From an uncultured Pseudoflavonifractor sp. (lineage in GTDB: Bacteria; Bacillota; Clostridia; Oscillospirales; Oscillospiraceae): a stretch of 36,762 nt of DNA. Below are positions 15,501-24,234 of the stretch, one piece after another. The notes under the pieces are model-generated. The model saw only the letters and a program-made list of their open reading frames with translations. It was not told where the DNA came from and did no database searches. Each line of letters opens with the position of its first letter. Within the stretch, counting starts at the first letter, position 1. The stretch covers positions 1-36,762 of the forward strand of contig CAJFTA010000017.1 of the NCBI GenBank assembly GCA_904419835.1, given 5' to 3'. Made by a program: the position numbers and the translations under genes.

Positions 15501-16168
15501 CGCAGCTCGTCCCGCAGGAGGAGGTACTTCCGCGCCTTCTCCGACTGGGCCCGCAGCGGCTCTACCTGGAGCTCCAGCTCGTCCAGCTTGTCGTTGATGC
15601 GGACCAGGTTCTCGTCGGTGCGGGTGAGCTTGTGCTCGGCCTCCTCCTTGCGGTGGCGGTAGCGGGAGATGCCCGCCGCCTCCTCAAAAATCTCCCGGCG
15701 GTCGCCGGACTTGACCGAGAGAATCTCGTCGATCTTGCCCTGGCCGATGATGGAGTAGCCCTCCCGGCCAAGACCTGTGTCCATGAAGAGCTCGTTGACG
15801 TCCTTCAGGCGGACGCTGCGGCGGTTGATGTAGTACTCGCTCTCCCCCGAGCGGTAGTACCGCCGGGTGACCATGACCTCGCTCTCCTCCAAATCAAAGA
15901 AGTGCTCGGAGTTGTCCAGCACCAGCGAGACCTCGGCAAAGCCCAGCTGCTTGCGCTTGGCCGTGCCGCCGAAAATAACGTCCTCCATCTTGCCGCCCCG
16001 GAGGGCCCGGGTGGACTGCTCCCCCATGACCCAGCGGATGGCGTCGGAGATGTTGGACTTGCCGCTGCCGTTTGGTCCCACGATGGCGGTGATGTCCTCT
16101 CCAAAGGTAAGGACCGTCTTGTCCGGGAAAGACTTGAAACCCTGAATTTCGAGCGCTTTTAAGTACAA
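12599..16168 (-). CDS. smc: Chromosome segregation/condensation protein SMC
   Basis: This is an ATPase of about 1,189 residues that, with ScpA and ScpB, loads at and extrudes chromosomal DNA. The N-terminal head has IQGFKSFPDKT and Walker A GPNGSGKSNISDAIRW. A coiled coil runs to about residue 500. The hinge (about 505-650) contains GIHGPVAGLLHVEDQYTVAIE and the Gly-rich GGSMTGGS. The return coiled coil ends near 1010, and the C-terminal head has the signature LLSGGEKAFVAIAL and Walker B FCVMDEIEAALDD. I chose TTG 16168 because GAGGTG lies six bases upstream and the product then starts LYLKALEIQGFKSF as in the family. The TTG at 16201 would start only about 10 bases after the predicted transcription start. 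Confidence 0.95.
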   Translation of the reverse strand: MYLKALEIQGFKSFPDKTVLTFGEDITAIVGPNGSGKSNISDAIRWVMGEQSTRALRGGKMEDVIFGGTAKRKQLGFAEVSLVLDNSEHFFDLEESEVMVTRRYYRSGESEYYINRRSVRLKDVNELFMDTGLGREGYSIIGQGKIDEILSVKSGDRREIFEEAAGISRYRHRKEEAEHKLTRTDENLVRINDKLDELELQVEPLRAQSEKARKYLLLRDELRGLEISVWMDQLEKIRAAAIKTLSDYENAVRQKDEAQRQVEVLYAAAEGYAAQMREKDVEAEHIRFEMMQREADANLCDNAIAVLKANIQNNMENSGRLQEELAAQEGRDDSIGAQIEDRRSRIRSIIEEADALRASLADCQSQSEAAVRSAGTLAAEMEALRQKEAVESASASEAKALLSALAAAAQELLDRDEAVRQELSAAEERLSAAQAEEKAARAALEQAKEDRDALKNVISGYTLRLESRSRKAREAQDRHMKLQMEENALKSRIHMLRDMEKAYEGYSKAIKVVMGEAERGQLRGIHGPVAGLLHVEDQYTVAIEIALGAAMQNIVVDTEEAGKAAIQCLKRRDGGRCTFLPLTSIRPSEFRDRAVEREPGFVGMADRLVRFAPAYERVFSNLLGRVVIAEDMDRAIAMARKYGYRFRIVTLDGQVLNPGGSMTGGSASRSAGILSRANELERLNTQLGGVRDALAEAARGMEEARREAAAAQYEVETAQAQQRTHEDAILKLEERCAHYTTQLTELRRQQENQRAELKQLEQRAAQTEADTAAARSRIEALEGSAAALRAEADSKAEGQSRLQEQVSAIGEQIAGLNMKLAGLEAEQDASQKALEELEGLRRDMAGDREQRAKMIAELKAKNDDLNAQILEQERQLQAIREENQVRNQTIQRLNSEKLALEGQRNQADRESRDKNTELLAMEREVSVLEQKKLSSAMEEKSILDKLWETYELSHEAARQQRVELESVPKAQRRIGELKKSISGLGNINLDAIEEFQRINERYTYLKDQRDDVQKSKKELEGIIADITAEMKTIFSNRFAIINQAFGETFQSLFGGGRATLELEDPDDILNCGIEIKVQPPGKALKIITLLSGGEKAFVAIALYFAILKVSPTPFCVMDEIEAALDDANVVRFAHYLRQMSDKTQFIVITHRRGTMEEADVLYGVTMQEQGVSRILTINLNDVERELNIK

Positions 16169-16217
16169 ATCTGGCACCTCACATCTGCGTTTTTGGTGCA
16201 ATGCATTTGAATACTAT

Positions 16218-16246
16218 ATTATATCAAGTTCCGCCTCTATTTGCAA
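16218..16246 (-). promoter_or_regulatory. Promoter of the smc-ftsY operon
   Basis: On the minus strand the -35 TTGCAA (16241-16246) and the -10 TATAAT (16218-16223) are spaced by 17 bases. The leader to TTG 16168 is about 43 bases. Confidence 0.8.
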
Positions 16247-16384
16247 ACGCTTTTCCGCTTTCCGCCCGGTATTCCCTGAAACCCTCCGGCGATATATGCC
16301 GCCATTTTTGTACAATTGACCGTTTTACACCAATTTTACATTCCTTCTCTCACTTTTTATTGTGCAAAATGTCATACTCACCCG
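16247..16384. other. Divergent intergenic region between smc and the surface-protein gene
   Basis: Together with its flanks this is a 390-base gap between start codons. This middle part is AT-richer than its surroundings. It contains a TTGACC at 16317-16322 without a matching -10, and no ORF with a ribosome site. It separates the two divergent promoters at 16218-16246 (-) and 16385-16413 (+). Confidence 0.5.
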
Positions 16385-16413
16385 TTGCATGTAACCAACA
16401 TTCCTTGTAGAAT
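16385..16413 (+). promoter_or_regulatory. Promoter of the giant surface-protein gene
   Basis: TTGCAT (16385-16390) and TAGAAT (16408-16413) are separated by 17 bases. The predicted start near 16420 leaves a leader of about 140 bases before the ATG at 16559. Confidence 0.75.
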
Positions 16414-16455
16414 GGGTATGGAAGGGATCTTATTTGCACATTTGCGTAACCGCTC

Positions 16456-16537
16456 CGGGAGGTGATGAACCAGCGGTAAGTGACAACAGCTATCGATTGG
16501 GCGGCGGAAGTACGCCGCCGTCCGCACGGCCGTGCGG
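16456..16537 (+). promoter_or_regulatory. Structured 5' leader, three successive hairpins
   Basis: In order: ACCGCT pairs with AGCGGT around a purine-rich loop that includes GGGAGGTGATG; GGCGGCG pairs with CGCCGCC around GAAGTA; and TCCGCACGG abuts CCGTGCGGA as a perfect 18-base palindrome. The ribosome site AAAGGA follows. A four-codon reading frame (ATG to TAA, MNQR) with its own GGGAGG lies inside the first hairpin. I compared it by eye with c-di-GMP-I/II, c-di-AMP, THF and fluoride riboswitches and found no convincing match. Arm positions are read by eye. Confidence 0.5.
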
Positions 16538-16558
16538 ATGAGAGAAAGGATGGAGATC

Positions 16559-19500
16559 ATGAAACGACAGCTCCGTAAAAACCTTGCACTGCTCCTATCC
16601 CTCGCAATGTTGTTCACCTTTTTCCCTGCTGCTGCTTCCGCCTCCGGTGAGGATGCGGTATACACCCAAGTTACCGAACTTGATGCTCTGACGGACGGAC
16701 AGTATGCTCTGGTCGCAGAGACCGCTTCCGGTGCCAAAGCATTTGGAACGAGCATCGGCAACAAAATTGACGGAACCGATGTTTCCATCACTGCAGACGG
16801 GCTCTCCTCCAGCAGCAGCATTCCGACCTGGACTGTAACCGTATCCGATGGAAGTGCCACCTTCTATAACGGCAGCGATTACCTGGGATATGGCTCCAGC
16901 GGAACCAATTTCACAAAGCCCGATGAGGCCTATGGCTGGAATATTACCTCCAACAGCGATGGGACATTCCGCTTTACTGCCTCTGGCGCAGCAACCCGTG
17001 CTATTGCATGGCAGGATCAGGGCGGCCGCTTCGGCGCTTATTCCACTACCAATACTGAAGGATATGTTTTCGACCTGTTGGTCTTCAAAGCCGAAGGCGG
17101 CGGCGAAGTGACTCCTCCCGATCCCGAGGAGCCCGAGACCATCTCCATCGCGGAGGCTCTGGCTGCTGCGGACGGCACCGAGAACCTGACGGTCAAGGGT
17201 GTGGTCACCCTGCTGGACGGCAAGAACGTCTACCTTCAGGACAGCACCGGCGGTATCTGCGTCCGCATGAGCAACAACTTTGACGACATCGCCCTGGGCG
17301 ACACCGTCATCGGTACCGGCAAGCGAGCCACTTTCAACGGCCTGCCCCAGCTGGAGAATTCCACTTATGAGAAGTCCTCCGGGCTGACCCTGACCCCGGC
17401 TGTCAAGACCATCGGGGAACTGACCACCGCCGACATCTGCACCTATGTGACCCTCCGCAACGTGGAGGTCACCGAGATTTTTGACAATAATGGTCAGTAT
17501 TCCAACCCCAACATCACCGTGAAGGACAGCAGTGGCAACACCATAGAGCTCTACAAGGCTGTGGTGGACAAGAATGAGGACGGCACCTGGCCTGTGGCTG
17601 TCGGCAGCGTCATCACCATCACCGCTGCGGTGGGCGTATTCAATGACAAATTCCAGCTGCGCAATACCCTGGCCAGCGAGATTGACCTGGACGGCAGCAC
17701 CTCTTCCGGCCCCATTGCCCACGGCGACAAGGTTGTCATCTACGCCCCTGCCTATGGTATGGCCCTGTCCGGCACCTACAACGGCTTCTATAACAACGGC
17801 ACCGCCGTTACGCTGAAGGACGGTACCCTGTCCGGCTTCACCGCCGCCGACGTGTGGACCGTGGCCGACAACGGCGACGGCACCTGGTCCTTCTCCTATA
17901 ACGGCCAGAACATCGGCATGGGCGATAAATTCTCCAGCATGCCCCTGGGCGAGAAGAACGACAAGTGGGTGCTGGAGGATGCCGGAAACGGCCTCTGGTA
18001 CATCAAGAACACCGTCCGCAACTCCTACATGGAGTGGTATGCGGAGAAGAACAACTGGAGTTCCTACGGCAAAATCTCCGCCGGCAGCGAGGGTATGTTC
18101 GCCCTCTCCTTCTACAAGGTCACTGAGATTCCCGAGGAGCCCAGCGGCGACCTGCCTGTGGACGGCGCTCAGGTGGTGCTCTACAACGAGGGCGCCAAGG
18201 GCGTTCTGGCTGGCCCTGACGGAAACGAAACCAGCCCTTCCATCAACAACGCCGAGGCCACTGTGGCCGACGGCAAGGCCACCCCCGCCAATGGCGCCCG
18301 GGTCTTCACCGTGGAAGTCAACGGCGAGTGGTTCCGCTTCAAGACGGCCGACGGCTACCTCTGCTCCAACGGCACCGGCAACAACGCCTTCTACTCTGAA
18401 ACGGCCAGCGACGACGCCGACTGGAAGCTGACCGCTTTCAACGGCGGCTTCAACCTGGAGAGCCGCACCGCCAAGTTCAATGGCAAGTACTCCCAGTATC
18501 TGGAGTACTACGGCGGCTCCTATAAGACCTACAGCCTGTACGGCGACAGCGACAAGGACATCTACACCTTCCACTTCTACCCCGTGGCTGAGGGCGTCAC
18601 CATTACCGACGGTGTGGTCAATATGCCCGCCGTCACCTTCGGCCTCCTGCCCGACGCCTATGTGGGCCAGGACTACACCGTCAGCTTCACCGTGGACTCT
18701 GTCTTCGGCGTCAAGGAGATCTCCGCCACGTACGGCGGCACGGCCGCCCAGCTGACCAACGAGGACGGAACCTACTCCTTCACCATCCCCGCAGCCGCCA
18801 TGACGGCCGGCGAGCTGGTGATTGCCGTCAGCGGCACAGACAACAAGGATGTGGCCTTTACAGGCACTGTGACGCTTGATGTCAAGGATGAGCCCTACAT
18901 CACCTCCGTCTTCCCCGCCGCCAGCAGCCAGACCGGCGACGAGAAGCAGCCCGAGATTGGCTTCACCTTCGGCAACGCGGGCGAGAATGCCACCGTCACC
19001 ATGGCGGTCAACGGCGCCCCCGTGGATCTGACCATCGCCGACGGCAGGGCCTCCTACACCCCCGCCGAGGCCATGGCCGACGGCAAGGTCTCCGTCACCG
19101 CAACTGTCACCCGCGCCGACGGCAAGACTATCTCCCGCACCTGGACCTTTACCATCGGCGTGGCGGAGTTCCAGCTCTACTTCGGCCAGCTCCACTCCCA
19201 CACCGCCGAGTACTCCGACGGCGCGGGCACCCTCCAGGAGGGCCTGAATTATGTGGCCAGCCTCCCCGAGAACGCCAATGTGGACTTTGTGGCCTTCACC
19301 GACCACTCCAACTACTTTGACTCCTCCTCCGACGCCAACCCCGAGGCCGCCCTCTACGACCCCAGCCAGATGTCCGCGGAGAGCGCGGAGAAGTGGAACG
19401 CCTATACCGGCGCCATCAACGCCTTCAACCAGGCGCACGCCGGCGAAGTGGTGGCCCTGGCCGGCTTTGAGATGACCTGGTCCGGCGGCCCCGGCCACAT

Positions 19501-22500
19501 CAACACCTTCAACACCCCCGGCATTGTCTCCCGCAACAACACCACGCTGAACAACAAGACTGCCGACGCGGGCATGAAGGCCTACTATGCCCTGCTGAGC
19601 AACGAGAATCTGGTGGACTCCATCAGCCAGTTCAACCACCCCGGCACCACCTTCGGCAACTTCAGCGACTTTGCCTACTACGATCCCATCATTGACACCC
19701 GGATGTACCTGGTGGAAGTGGGCAACGGCGAGGGCACCATCGGCGCCGGCGGCTACTACCCCAGCTACGAGCAGTACATCATGGCCCTGGACAAGGGCTG
19801 GCACGTGGCGCCCACCAACAACCAGGACAACCACAAGGGCAAGTGGGGCAACGCCAACGATGCCCGGGACGTTATCCTGACCGACGACTTCTCCCAGGAG
19901 GGCCTGTATGAGGCCATCCGCAACTACCGGGTGTACGCCACCGAGGACAAGAACCTGGAGATCAACTACACCCTCAACGACCAGCTGCTGGGCTCCATCA
20001 TCTCCGATGTCCCGGAGGAGGTTGCCATCAACGTCTCCGTCTACGACCCTGACGCCTCCGACTCCATCTCCAAGGTGGAAGTGGTGGTCAACTCCGGCGC
20101 CGTGGCCTACACCTGGGAGGATCCCGCCCAGCTGGCCACCGGTGAGCTGAGCTGCACCATCCCCGCCTCTTACAGCTACTATTTCATCCGCGTCACCCAG
20201 GGCGACGGCGACCTGGCTGTCACCGCCCCCGTGTGGGTCGGTGAAGTGGTGAAGCTGGGCGTCTCCTCCGTGGAGTGCGGCACCGCCACCCCCGTTACCG
20301 GCGAGGCCCTCACCCTCACCACCACCCTCTTCAACAGCGAGTCCGAGTCCGCCACCGTCAAGTCCATCACCTATTCCAGCGGCGACGAGGTTCTGGGCAC
20401 CGACACCAAGGGCTATGAGATCCCCGCCTCCGGCACCCTGGCCGTGGACTGGAGCTATATCCCCGACATGGCCCGGGTGATGACCCTCACCGTCACCGCA
20501 GTCCTGGAGCAGGGCGGCATTGAGTATACCTACTCCAAGGACGTGACCCTGGACATCCTGGACGCCAGCCAGCTGGTGTACATCGGCATCGACGCCTCCC
20601 ACTACAACGAGTACGTCAACGGCAACTACAAGGACTCCATGGGCAACTTCGGCAATCTGGCCGCCGGTTACTCGGTGCGCACCGTAGAACTCAAGACCAG
20701 CGACGACCTGATCGCCGCCTGTGAGAACAAGGACAACAAGTACAAGGCCATCATTCTCACCGCCCCCTCCCGCCGGGACGGCAGCGCCCTGCGGGACCCC
20801 TATGTCTGCTACTCCGACGAGGAAATTGAAGCCCTGAAGGCCTTCAACACCGCCGGCGGCACCCTCGTCCTGGCCGGCTGGTCCGACTACTACGAGAGTT
20901 ATGAGGACTTCCCAGCCGCGGACCACATGGCCGCCCAGCAGAACAAGGTCCTGGAGGCCTTGGGCTCCTCCCTGCGCATCGGGGACGACGCCACCAACGA
21001 CGACTCCCTCAACGGCGGTCAGACCCAGCGGCTCTACCTGTCCACCTACAACTGGGACCACTTCCTCATGGAGGGTGTGGAGTTCGACCCGGAGAACCCC
21101 AACAACAACCTGTACTCCCAGCTCTTCAGCCAGTACGGCGGCGCCTCCATCTACGCGGTGGATGCGGAGGGCAATCCCATTTCCACGCTGCCCGAAACCG
21201 TCTCCCCCGTGGTCTACGGCCACGCCACCACCTACTCCAAGGACAGCGACAATGACGGCCTGGGCGGCGATGACATGCCCAGGTACGCCGTGGCCGAGGG
21301 CGACAACCGCCTGATGGTGCTGGCCACCGAGCAGCTGGAGGGCAAGGGCCTGATTGTGGTCTCCGGCGCGGCCTTCATGTCCAATTTTGAGGTCCAGGCC
21401 ACCATCGGAGACTCCGGCGCGGAGAAGAACTACTCCAACTACAATATCTGCGAGAATCTGGTGTCCTATCTCAATCCCCTGACCATCACCGACATCGCCG
21501 ACGTGCAGGCCCAGCCTCTGGAGGGCATTAAGTACGTCATCGAGGGCGTGGTCACCTCCAATGCCTCCGGCTATGACAAGGATACCGCCTTCTTCGACTG
21601 CATCTACGTCCAGGATGATACCGCCGGTATCAACGCCTTCCCCGTGGCCGGCAACTACAAGGTCGGCGACAAGGTGCGCATCACCGGCACCACCTCCTCC
21701 TACCAGGGCGAGCGTCAGATCGCTGTGACCTCCATCGAGAAGATCGGCGAGGGCTCCGTGGAGCCCAGGCTCATCACCACCCAGGAGGCGGCCGAATCCA
21801 AGTATCTGGGCAGCCTGGTCCAGATTAAGGGCGTGGTGGTCAGCTTTGCCGAGGCCGAGGGCCTGGTCCAGACCATCATGGTCCGGGACGAGAGCGGCTA
21901 CGACGCCCGGGTGTTCATCGACGGCTACATCACCAGCGGCAAGACCATCGAAAACCTGGCGGTGGGCCATGAGATCACCGTCACCGGTCTGGCCTCCTAC
22001 GACAACACCTTTGACGGCCCCGCCCCCCGCATCCGCGTCCGCGACCGCGCCGACATCGTCTGCGGCACCGAGGTTGTGGATATTCCGCCTCAGGAAGAGG
22101 AGGAGAACCCCAGGCCTCCCTACATCCCGCCCACTGACGACGATGTGGTCATCATCGACGAGGACGGCGTGCCCCTCACCCCCGTGCCCCCCGCCGACGC
22201 CGGCGCGTACACCGTAGCCGTCCAGGTGGACGAGGACGGGCACTACACTATCGTCCCCATCGCGGTGGTGGAAAACGGTAAGATCCTCTCCCTGGGCGAT
22301 TCCAGCAAGCTCCAGCTTATCGACAACACCAAGGTCTTTGTGGACGTGGCCGCGTCCCTGTGGTGTTCCCCCGCTGTGGCTTTCGTCAGCGCCCGTGAGC
22401 TTCTCCTGGGCACCGGCGGTGGCTACTTCGCACCCGACGCCTCCGTCACCGGCGGCGAGCTGGTCACCGTCCTGTGGCGTCTGGCCGGCTGTCCCGCCGT

Positions 22501-22849
22501 GGAGGGTCAGACGGGTACCGAGTGGTACGCCCAGGCCGCCCAGTGGGCTTCCTCCCTCTCCATCGTCTCCGACGGCTTTGACGGCGATCAGCCCGCCACC
22601 CGCGCCGACGTGGCCAGCGCCCTGTACGCCATGGCCGGTGTGCTGGAGGCTGAGACAGGCCTCAGCGGTTCCCTGAACTTTGCTGATGCCGCCGCCATCC
22701 CCGAGGACGCCATGGATGCCTTCCTCTACTGCCAGCAGAACGGCATCATCACCGGCAGACCCGGCGGCCTGGCCGCCCCCGGCGCCGCGCTCACCCGCGG
22801 TGAGCTCTCCGCCATGGTCCAGCGCTTTATCCTCGCGCTGCTCAAGTAA
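16559..22849 (+). CDS. Giant SLH-anchored surface protein with CehA/McbA-type PHP metallohydrolase and OB-fold domains
   Basis: This protein of about 2,096 residues is exported and held on the cell wall. ATG 16559 follows AAAGGA and opens a signal peptide (residues 1-29, ending AAASA). Domain order by eye: beta domain 37-180; Pro/Glu linker; OB-fold-like domain ~194-380; two related beta domains ~388-522 and ~535-680; two Ig-like domains to ~867; PHP hydrolase ~872-1180; Ig-like ~1230-1334; Rossmann/glutaminase-like domain ~1338-1627; two OB-fold-like domains ~1640-1840; acidic/Pro linker; three degenerate SLH repeats ~1925-2096. PHP metal ligands are present: HSHT with SDG, FTDHSN, GFEMTW, GHINTFNTP, FNHPG and NQDNH, as in CehA/McbA hydrolases. 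The substrate is unknown. Neighbouring OB folds make an extracellular phosphoester or nucleic acid possible. The leading ~550 bases use more A/T-ending codons than the rest. Confidence 0.9.
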   Translation: MKRQLRKNLALLLSLAMLFTFFPAAASASGEDAVYTQVTELDALTDGQYALVAETASGAKAFGTSIGNKIDGTDVSITADGLSSSSSIPTWTVTVSDGSATFYNGSDYLGYGSSGTNFTKPDEAYGWNITSNSDGTFRFTASGAATRAIAWQDQGGRFGAYSTTNTEGYVFDLLVFKAEGGGEVTPPDPEEPETISIAEALAAADGTENLTVKGVVTLLDGKNVYLQDSTGGICVRMSNNFDDIALGDTVIGTGKRATFNGLPQLENSTYEKSSGLTLTPAVKTIGELTTADICTYVTLRNVEVTEIFDNNGQYSNPNITVKDSSGNTIELYKAVVDKNEDGTWPVAVGSVITITAAVGVFNDKFQLRNTLASEIDLDGSTSSGPIAHGDKVVIYAPAYGMALSGTYNGFYNNGTAVTLKDGTLSGFTAADVWTVADNGDGTWSFSYNGQNIGMGDKFSSMPLGEKNDKWVLEDAGNGLWYIKNTVRNSYMEWYAEKNNWSSYGKISAGSEGMFALSFYKVTEIPEEPSGDLPVDGAQVVLYNEGAKGVLAGPDGNETSPSINNAEATVADGKATPANGARVFTVEVNGEWFRFKTADGYLCSNGTGNNAFYSETASDDADWKLTAFNGGFNLESRTAKFNGKYSQYLEYYGGSYKTYSLYGDSDKDIYTFHFYPVAEGVTITDGVVNMPAVTFGLLPDAYVGQDYTVSFTVDSVFGVKEISATYGGTAAQLTNEDGTYSFTIPAAAMTAGELVIAVSGTDNKDVAFTGTVTLDVKDEPYITSVFPAASSQTGDEKQPEIGFTFGNAGENATVTMAVNGAPVDLTIADGRASYTPAEAMADGKVSVTATVTRADGKTISRTWTFTIGVAEFQLYFGQLHSHTAEYSDGAGTLQEGLNYVASLPENANVDFVAFTDHSNYFDSSSDANPEAALYDPSQMSAESAEKWNAYTGAINAFNQAHAGEVVALAGFEMTWSGGPGHINTFNTPGIVSRNNTTLNNKTADAGMKAYYALLSNENLVDSISQFNHPGTTFGNFSDFAYYDPIIDTRMYLVEVGNGEGTIGAGGYYPSYEQYIMALDKGWHVAPTNNQDNHKGKWGNANDARDVILTDDFSQEGLYEAIRNYRVYATEDKNLEINYTLNDQLLGSIISDVPEEVAINVSVYDPDASDSISKVEVVVNSGAVAYTWEDPAQLATGELSCTIPASYSYYFIRVTQGDGDLAVTAPVWVGEVVKLGVSSVECGTATPVTGEALTLTTTLFNSESESATVKSITYSSGDEVLGTDTKGYEIPASGTLAVDWSYIPDMARVMTLTVTAVLEQGGIEYTYSKDVTLDILDASQLVYIGIDASHYNEYVNGNYKDSMGNFGNLAAGYSVRTVELKTSDDLIAACENKDNKYKAIILTAPSRRDGSALRDPYVCYSDEEIEALKAFNTAGGTLVLAGWSDYYESYEDFPAADHMAAQQNKVLEALGSSLRIGDDATNDDSLNGGQTQRLYLSTYNWDHFLMEGVEFDPENPNNNLYSQLFSQYGGASIYAVDAEGNPISTLPETVSPVVYGHATTYSKDSDNDGLGGDDMPRYAVAEGDNRLMVLATEQLEGKGLIVVSGAAFMSNFEVQATIGDSGAEKNYSNYNICENLVSYLNPLTITDIADVQAQPLEGIKYVIEGVVTSNASGYDKDTAFFDCIYVQDDTAGINAFPVAGNYKVGDKVRITGTTSSYQGERQIAVTSIEKIGEGSVEPRLITTQEAAESKYLGSLVQIKGVVVSFAEAEGLVQTIMVRDESGYDARVFIDGYITSGKTIENLAVGHEITVTGLASYDNTFDGPAPRIRVRDRADIVCGTEVVDIPPQEEEENPRPPYIPPTDDDVVIIDEDGVPLTPVPPADAGAYTVAVQVDEDGHYTIVPIAVVENGKILSLGDSSKLQLIDNTKVFVDVAASLWCSPAVAFVSARELLLGTGGGYFAPDASVTGGELVTVLWRLAGCPAVEGQTGTEWYAQAAQWASSLSIVSDGFDGDQPATRADVASALYAMAGVLEAETGLSGSLNFADAAAIPEDAMDAFLYCQQNGIITGRPGGLAAPGAALTRGELSAMVQRFILALLK

Positions 22850-22867
22850 ACCGCAAGCATGACAGCC

Positions 22868-22906
22868 TTCGGGGCCGCCCTCACGGGCGGCCCCGAACGC
22901 CGTTTT
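22868..22906 (+). terminator. Terminator after the giant gene
   Basis: Perfect 13-base arms (22868-22880 and 22885-22897) enclose TCAC. A short T run (CGTTTTC) follows. The YibE/F gene starts 33 bases later, so this is either partial or the next gene has its own promoter that I could not see. Confidence 0.75.
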
Positions 22907-22938
22907 CCCCCACACACTGACGACAAGGCAGGGATTCT

Positions 22939-24126
22939 ATGAAAAAACAGGACAATGCGCCCAGGAAGCTCCAGATGCCCCATCTCACCGCCGGAAGGAT
23001 TGCGTCCATTGCGGCCTCCCTTCTGGCGCTCGCCCTGCTGGTGGGCTTTGGCGTCTGGCTCAACGCCCCCCGGGAGGACGATATCCCCACCAGCGCCAGC
23101 CAGATGGTCTTTGCCGTGGCCCGGGTCAACGACGTGCTGATGGACAACGCCGAGCCGGACGACTGGACAGAGGGCCGCAGGCTGGGCACCCAGCTGCTGG
23201 AGCTGGAGATCTGCACCGGCGAGCACAAGGGCGAGATTCTGGAGGCCTACAACTATCTCAACGCCTACACCAACCTGGACGCCAAGGAGAACACCCGTCT
23301 CATCGTCCGGCTGGACTATGACGACAGCGGCGCGCTCTATGTGGTCAATATCTTCAACTACGACCGCTGGCAGGTTGTGGGCGCTTTTATCCTGGTTTTC
23401 GCCCTTGTCATGATTCTGGTGGGCGGCTGGAAGGGCGTCAAGGCCCTGCTGGGGCTGCTCTTCACCCTGGCCTGCGTCTGGTTCCTGCTGCTCCCCATGA
23501 TGCTCCGCGGCATCTCTCCCGTCCCTGCCACGGTGGCCATTATCGCCCTCACCTCCGCCGCGTCCCTGCTGCTGCTGGACGGCCCCACCCTCAAGACGCT
23601 GTGCGCCACTCTGGGCTGTGTGGGCGGCGTGGCGGTGGCCGGTATCTCGGCGGCCATTGTGGGCGTCCTGACGCCGCTCAACGGCTTCAACACGGATAAC
23701 GCCGAGTCCCTTGTGCTCCAGGCCTCGGACGGTGGGCTTCAGATCAGCGGCCTGCTGGTGTGCAGCATCCTTATCTCCTCCATGGGTGCGGTAATGGACG
23801 TGGCAATGTCCATCGCCTCCGCCCTCCACGAGCTGCGCACCCACAACCCGGAGCTGTCTCCGCTGAGTCTGTTCCGCTCCGGCATGAACATCGGCCGGGA
23901 CGCCATGGGCACCATGGCCAACACCCTGATCCTGGCCTTCGCGGGCTCCTCCCTGAACACCCTGCTCCTCTTCCAGGTCTACGACTATCCCCTTATGCAG
24001 CTGCTCAACAGCGACCTGCTGAGCCTGGAGCTGCTCCAGGGCATCGCCGGGTCCATGGGTATCATCCTTACCGTCCCCATTGTAGCAGGCCTCTCCGGCT
24101 ACATTATGGGCCGGAACCGGAAGTGA
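22939..24126 (+). CDS. YibE/F family membrane protein
   Basis: This 395-residue multi-pass membrane protein belongs to the YibE/F family, of unknown biochemical role. Helix 1 is near residues 20-42. An extracytoplasmic domain of about 100 residues follows (TSASQMVFAVARVNDVLMDN to NIFNYDRWQ), then about seven helices from 145 to the end. Family-like segments are GGWKGVKALLGLLFTLACVWFLLLPMML, ILISSMGAVMDVAMSIASALHEL and FRSGMNIGRDAMGTMANTLILAFAGSSL. The ribosome site is weak (GCAGGGA). It follows the giant surface-protein gene on the same strand by 89 bases, across a terminator-like hairpin, so coupling between the two is possible but unproven. Confidence 0.9.
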   Translation: MKKQDNAPRKLQMPHLTAGRIASIAASLLALALLVGFGVWLNAPREDDIPTSASQMVFAVARVNDVLMDNAEPDDWTEGRRLGTQLLELEICTGEHKGEILEAYNYLNAYTNLDAKENTRLIVRLDYDDSGALYVVNIFNYDRWQVVGAFILVFALVMILVGGWKGVKALLGLLFTLACVWFLLLPMMLRGISPVPATVAIIALTSAASLLLLDGPTLKTLCATLGCVGGVAVAGISAAIVGVLTPLNGFNTDNAESLVLQASDGGLQISGLLVCSILISSMGAVMDVAMSIASALHELRTHNPELSPLSLFRSGMNIGRDAMGTMANTLILAFAGSSLNTLLLFQVYDYPLMQLLNSDLLSLELLQGIAGSMGIILTVPIVAGLSGYIMGRNRK

Positions 24127-24141
24127 GTCTGACTGTCCGTC

Positions 24142-24170
24142 GAAAAAGGTGCAAAGCACCTTTTTCAAGA
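24142..24170 (+). terminator. Terminator-like hairpin after the YibE/F gene
   Basis: GAAAAAGGTGC (24142-24152) pairs with GCACCTTTTTC (24156-24166) across AAA. The arm itself supplies the T run. It has the same architecture as 64-88. Confidence 0.7.
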
Positions 24171-24234
24171 AAGACTGCATGGTGGAAAGGGCTCAATTTT
24201 TTCAAAATCGTCGCCCCTTCCGCCATGAGAAGTG

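Noticed and set aside
12581..16162. A 1,193-codon open frame antisense to smc
   Set aside because: It has the same codon-bias shadow: Leu/Val/Gly/His-rich with no recognisable motif, while smc itself is complete.
16414..16558. c-di-GMP class I riboswitch upstream of the surface gene
   Set aside because: The location fits, but the conserved core (GCAAACC and GGGACGCAAAGCC type elements) is not present.
16595..22915. A 2,106-codon open frame antisense to the giant surface gene
   Set aside because: It has Gly/Val/Asp/His-rich composition, no domain, no signal peptide and no ribosome site. It is the expected shadow of a GC-ending codon bias.
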